In this document: positions 4,788-7,072 of the stretch, piece by piece | How the letters are laid out: each line of letters starts with the position of its first letter | How positions within the stretch are numbered: the first letter of the stretch is position 1 | Source of the DNA: Firmicutes bacterium UBA1065 | Lineage (GTDB): Bacteria > Bacillota > Clostridia > Tissierellales > Sedimentibacteraceae | Direction: 5' to 3' | Assembly: GCA_002316225.1 (NCBI GenBank) | Contig: DCDC01000121.1 | Location: 1-7,072, forward strand | Length of the DNA stretch: 7,072 nt | Program-made: the position numbers and the translations under genes | The notes under the pieces: model-generated | What the model was told of the DNA's origin: nothing | The model's database searches: none | The model's input: only the letters and a program-made list of their open reading frames with translations

Positions 4788-5948
4788 ATGAAGAAAATCA
4801 CAAAAACACTGTCCCTGTGTTTATTGATCATTATGCTTACAAATACTGTCGTATTGGCAGATATAAATATAAATGACAACATCAAGGGTGCCTTGCTGGG
4901 TGAACTGGAAACAGGCCAGGTCCTGTATGAATATAACATTAACCAGCAGCTGGCAATTGGCAGCATTTCAAAGCTGATGACCTATACCGTCATGATGGAC
5001 AAGGTATCCCGGGGGGAGATTTCTCTTGATGATGATGTTGTGATAAGCGGTCATGCAGCTGCTACCGAAGGCAGCTCTTTTGGGCTTTTAACAGGGGAAA
5101 CTATAAAACTCAGGACCTTGGTAAACGGAATGCTTATTACATCAGGTAATGACTGCGCAACTGCAATAGCAGAGCATGTGGCGAAAACCGAGGATAATTT
5201 TGTCTCTATGATGAATGCCAAAGCATCAGAACTGGGCCTTTTATCTGCAAGTTTTATCAACCCTCACGGCTATCCCATAAATGATGAGGAAACGGGACAA
5301 AATTATATGTCTGTTTCCGATTTATTCAAGCTGGTCAGGCATATACTGACCAGATATTCTGAAATTTTAGAAATAACAAAACAGCCGGAGCTGGTTATTG
5401 TTGAAAGGAATTTCCGCAGGGCTGCAACCAACCCTATCTTGGGAGTGGTTGAAGGGGCAGACGGCTTGAAGACTGGATATACGGACAAGGCCGGAATTTG
5501 CCTGGTTTCAACAATGCCGGTTACAGGGGAAAACAAAAATTTCAGGCTCATAGGAATACTGTTGGGAGCCCAGACCCATGAAGACAGGTTGAATAAAACC
5601 ATTGAGCTTTTAGACTACGGGAAAAACAACTTCGTCAAGTTAAAGCTGACCGATGTATCGGAACCGGTGGACAAGGTTTATATAGCCAATTCCAAAAATG
5701 AAAAGGTGAATGTTTATCCTGTAACAGACTTAAGCAGGATAATTAAAACAGAAGATGTGGTAACAACAAGAATTACCTATAATGAAGCTGTTAAGGCTCC
5801 CTTGTCAAAAGGGGATAAAATAGGAAGCATAAGTATTCTTGTCAACGGTCAGGAAATTGAAAAGGTTGATGCAACGGTCAACGAGAATATAGAAAAGGCC
5901 AATATTTTAGTCAGAATAGCAAGATTCTTTAAAAATTTATTCAATTAA
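4788..5948 (+). CDS. D-alanyl-D-alanine carboxypeptidase, DacF-like (penicillin-binding protein, S11 family)
   Basis: A low-molecular-mass penicillin-binding protein that removes the terminal D-Ala from peptidoglycan pentapeptides outside the membrane. It has 386 residues, close to Bacillus DacF. Residues 1-24 are a Sec signal peptide (KK, a hydrophobic core, then VLA before D25). The active-site motifs are S59-I-S-K62 (nucleophile S59), S119-G-N121 and K228-T-G230. Residues about 265-360 form the beta-rich C-terminal PBP5 domain. The end, NILVRIARFFKNLFN, is a basic amphipathic helix that would anchor the protein to the membrane surface, as in PBP5. The ATG at 4788 lies 5 bases after GGAGGG (4777-4782). 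An ATG at 4770 would put that site inside the gene and spoil the signal peptide. It is probably monocistronic, with an inverted repeat upstream and a terminator downstream. Paralogues (DacA, DacB, DacF) cannot be told apart with certainty, so no symbol is given. Confidence 0.93.
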   Translation: MKKITKTLSLCLLIIMLTNTVVLADININDNIKGALLGELETGQVLYEYNINQQLAIGSISKLMTYTVMMDKVSRGEISLDDDVVISGHAAATEGSSFGLLTGETIKLRTLVNGMLITSGNDCATAIAEHVAKTEDNFVSMMNAKASELGLLSASFINPHGYPINDEETGQNYMSVSDLFKLVRHILTRYSEILEITKQPELVIVERNFRRAATNPILGVVEGADGLKTGYTDKAGICLVSTMPVTGENKNFRLIGILLGAQTHEDRLNKTIELLDYGKNNFVKLKLTDVSEPVDKVYIANSKNEKVNVYPVTDLSRIIKTEDVVTTRITYNEAVKAPLSKGDKIGSISILVNGQEIEKVDATVNENIEKANILVRIARFFKNLFN

Positions 5949-5951
5949 AAC

Positions 5952-5980
5952 AAAAATGCCTCACCGGGAGGCATTTTTTT
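5952..5980. terminator. Bidirectional intrinsic terminator between convergent genes
   Basis: AAAAATGCCTC (5952-5962) pairs perfectly with GAGGCATTTTT (5968-5978) around the loop ACCGG, and the T-run continues to 5980. The A-run on the left gives a U-tail on the minus strand, so the hairpin can end both the carboxypeptidase transcript and the opposing dipeptidase transcript. Only 37 bases separate the two stop codons. Confidence 0.93.
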
Positions 5981-5985
5981 ATCTT

Positions 5986-6963
5986 TCATTTTATTACTTC
6001 CTTAATAACCCTGTAAAAGTTTCCATGGGTGATTTTTTCAATTTCATCTTTTGTAAATCCTTCATTCCCCAGTTCAATAATGAGATTGCCTGTTTTTGAT
6101 GCATCTTCGAGTCCCCCTGTGTAGGATATTTCTTGTGAGCTGAAGCTGTCAGTGGACTTCTTGTCCAAAAAATCAAGGTAATCCATTCCCAATCCGATAT
6201 GGTCGACCCCCATTATATCAGCCATATGAACCGCATGTTTTGCAAGCATTTTTACGTTTTGTTTATCAATATCCTGATGGACAAACTCTTTATATGAATT
6301 TAAACCCACCAGTCCATTTGTTCCGGCAAGAGCTTTTAATTGCTGGTCAGTTAAATTCCTTGGATTATCGCACAATTTTCTGCAGTTGGAATGGGAAGCG
6401 ATAACCGGCCTGTCCGTGGTTCCTATCACATCCCAGAAAGATTTATCATTTAAGTGGGAAACATCCAGGAGCATATTTTTATCGTTTATCTTTTTTACGG
6501 CTCTTTTACCTAAGTTTGTTAAACCTCTGCCGGGATTTCCTTTAACACCGGTGGCTAAGGCATTTTCTTCATTCCATGTGAGACCTGCATGCCTTGCTCC
6601 ACAATTATAATAAAAATCCAGAATATCCAAATTTTCTCCTATGCTGCTTAAACCTTCCAGACCTGTGAAAATACAAAACTTGTTTTCTTTTGAAGCTTTT
6701 TCTATATCGGAGTATGATTTGGCCAAAAGAACCAAGTCCTTGCAATACTCCATTTCTTTTTTGATTGCCTCTAAAACCTGAATTGTTCTTTTGTAGGGAG
6801 TTTCCCAATAGGGGGGATCGATCCATATAGCAAATATACTGCCTGTAATTTGGCCCTTCCTTAACTTATCCAGGTGATATTTTCTTAATATATCACTTTC
6901 TCCTTCTTCGGTTTTTATTATAAGGTCTGTCCATATATCGGAATGCCCATCAAATATATTCAT
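5986..6963 (-). CDS. Membrane dipeptidase (M19 family, renal-dipeptidase-like)
   Basis: A 325-residue zinc dipeptidase of peptidase family M19. These enzymes hydrolyse dipeptides and often accept a D-amino acid at the C-terminal side. The metal ligands line up with those of the human enzyme: H7 and D9 (FDGHSD), E103 (GLEG), H170 (LLDVSH) and H191 (ASHSN). The active-site D261 (GLGMDYLDF) and the family signature RNLTD (202-206) are also present. There is no signal peptide or membrane segment, so despite the family name it should be cytoplasmic. The ATG (6961-6963) has only a weak ribosome binding site, GGGTAG (6971-6976 on the minus strand). FDGHSDIWTD at the very N-terminus fits the family and supports this start. 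The gene converges on the D-Ala-D-Ala carboxypeptidase, so a role in reusing D-Ala-containing wall dipeptides is plausible but not shown. It has its own promoter and leader. Confidence 0.93.
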   Translation of the reverse strand: MNIFDGHSDIWTDLIIKTEEGESDILRKYHLDKLRKGQITGSIFAIWIDPPYWETPYKRTIQVLEAIKKEMEYCKDLVLLAKSYSDIEKASKENKFCIFTGLEGLSSIGENLDILDFYYNCGARHAGLTWNEENALATGVKGNPGRGLTNLGKRAVKKINDKNMLLDVSHLNDKSFWDVIGTTDRPVIASHSNCRKLCDNPRNLTDQQLKALAGTNGLVGLNSYKEFVHQDIDKQNVKMLAKHAVHMADIMGVDHIGLGMDYLDFLDKKSTDSFSSQEISYTGGLEDASKTGNLIIELGNEGFTKDEIEKITHGNFYRVIKEVIK

Positions 6964-6998
6964 ATTATTTCTACCCGCTTAAATTAGTATGCAGAATT

Positions 6999-7012
6999 GG
7001 GACTAGAGTCCC
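6999..7012 (-). promoter_or_regulatory. Hairpin in the dipeptidase 5' leader
   Basis: GGGACT (6999-7004) and AGTCCC (7007-7012) form a 6-bp stem with two bases between the arms, inside the roughly 65-base untranslated leader. An imperfect direct repeat flanks it: on the minus strand AATTTAAGGGT (7017-7027) and AATTTAAGCGGGT (6973-6985). The second copy runs into the weak ribosome binding site. I do not recognise a known riboswitch class. Confidence 0.4.
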
Positions 7013-7035
7013 TCGCACCCTTAAATTCAGTATAT

Positions 7036-7064
7036 AATATAAAAATTGATTTTTCAATAGTCAA
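7036..7064 (-). promoter_or_regulatory. Promoter of the dipeptidase gene
   Basis: Read on the minus strand, -35 TTGACT (7059-7064, 5 of 6) is followed by a 17-base spacer and -10 TATATT (7036-7041). The spacer holds an inverted repeat, ATTGA-4-TCAAT (7045-7058), placed where a repressor could block RNA polymerase. The predicted transcript start is near 7029. Confidence 0.65.
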
Positions 7065-7072
7065 AGAATAAG

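Noticed and set aside
6964..7030. tRNA or second T-box on the minus strand
   Set aside because: The GGGTGCGAG stretch looks faintly similar, but there is no TGGN-ACC core, no Stem I and no cloverleaf.

Overview
The window looks like an ordinary chromosomal stretch from a low-GC, Gram-positive bacterium, most likely an anaerobic spore-former of the Clostridia. The signs are AT-rich intergenic DNA, strong GGAGG-type ribosome binding sites, a T-box leader in front of serS, a secreted DacF-like carboxypeptidase, and a DUF1893 gene. The taxonomic call is inference; no rRNA or species marker is present. I see no tRNA, CRISPR array, transposase, prophage gene or attachment site.

Layout, left to right: (1) bases 1-179 are a non-coding leader with a promoter for an XRE-cupin regulator (180-740, +). 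(2) A promoter whose -35 box overlaps the stop codon of that regulator drives a serine T-box leader (about 772-988) and serS (1005-2279, +), which ends at a strong terminator. (3) A second terminator-like structure (2317-2362) is followed at once by a promoter. That promoter drives a compact same-strand cluster: a DUF1893 protein (2420-2836), a RimK-like ATP-grasp ligase (2848-3714) and a monoacylglycerol-lipase-like hydrolase (3761-4684). (4) After an AT-rich gap holding an inverted repeat comes a secreted D-Ala-D-Ala carboxypeptidase (4788-5948, +). (5) A bidirectional terminator separates it from a convergent M19 dipeptidase (5986-6963, -). The promoter and structured leader of the dipeptidase lie in the last 109 bases.

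How the genes relate: serS is controlled as a separate unit by uncharged tRNA-Ser. The carboxypeptidase and dipeptidase could both act on peptides carrying D-amino acids, so a shared link to cell-wall turnover is plausible but unproven. The DUF1893 / ATP-grasp / hydrolase cluster is the least explained part and the best candidate for an uncharacterised pathway. Each of its members belongs to a known family, so I do not claim a new system. In four genes the longest reading frame starts upstream of the likely true start; the starts given here follow ribosome-binding-site spacing.
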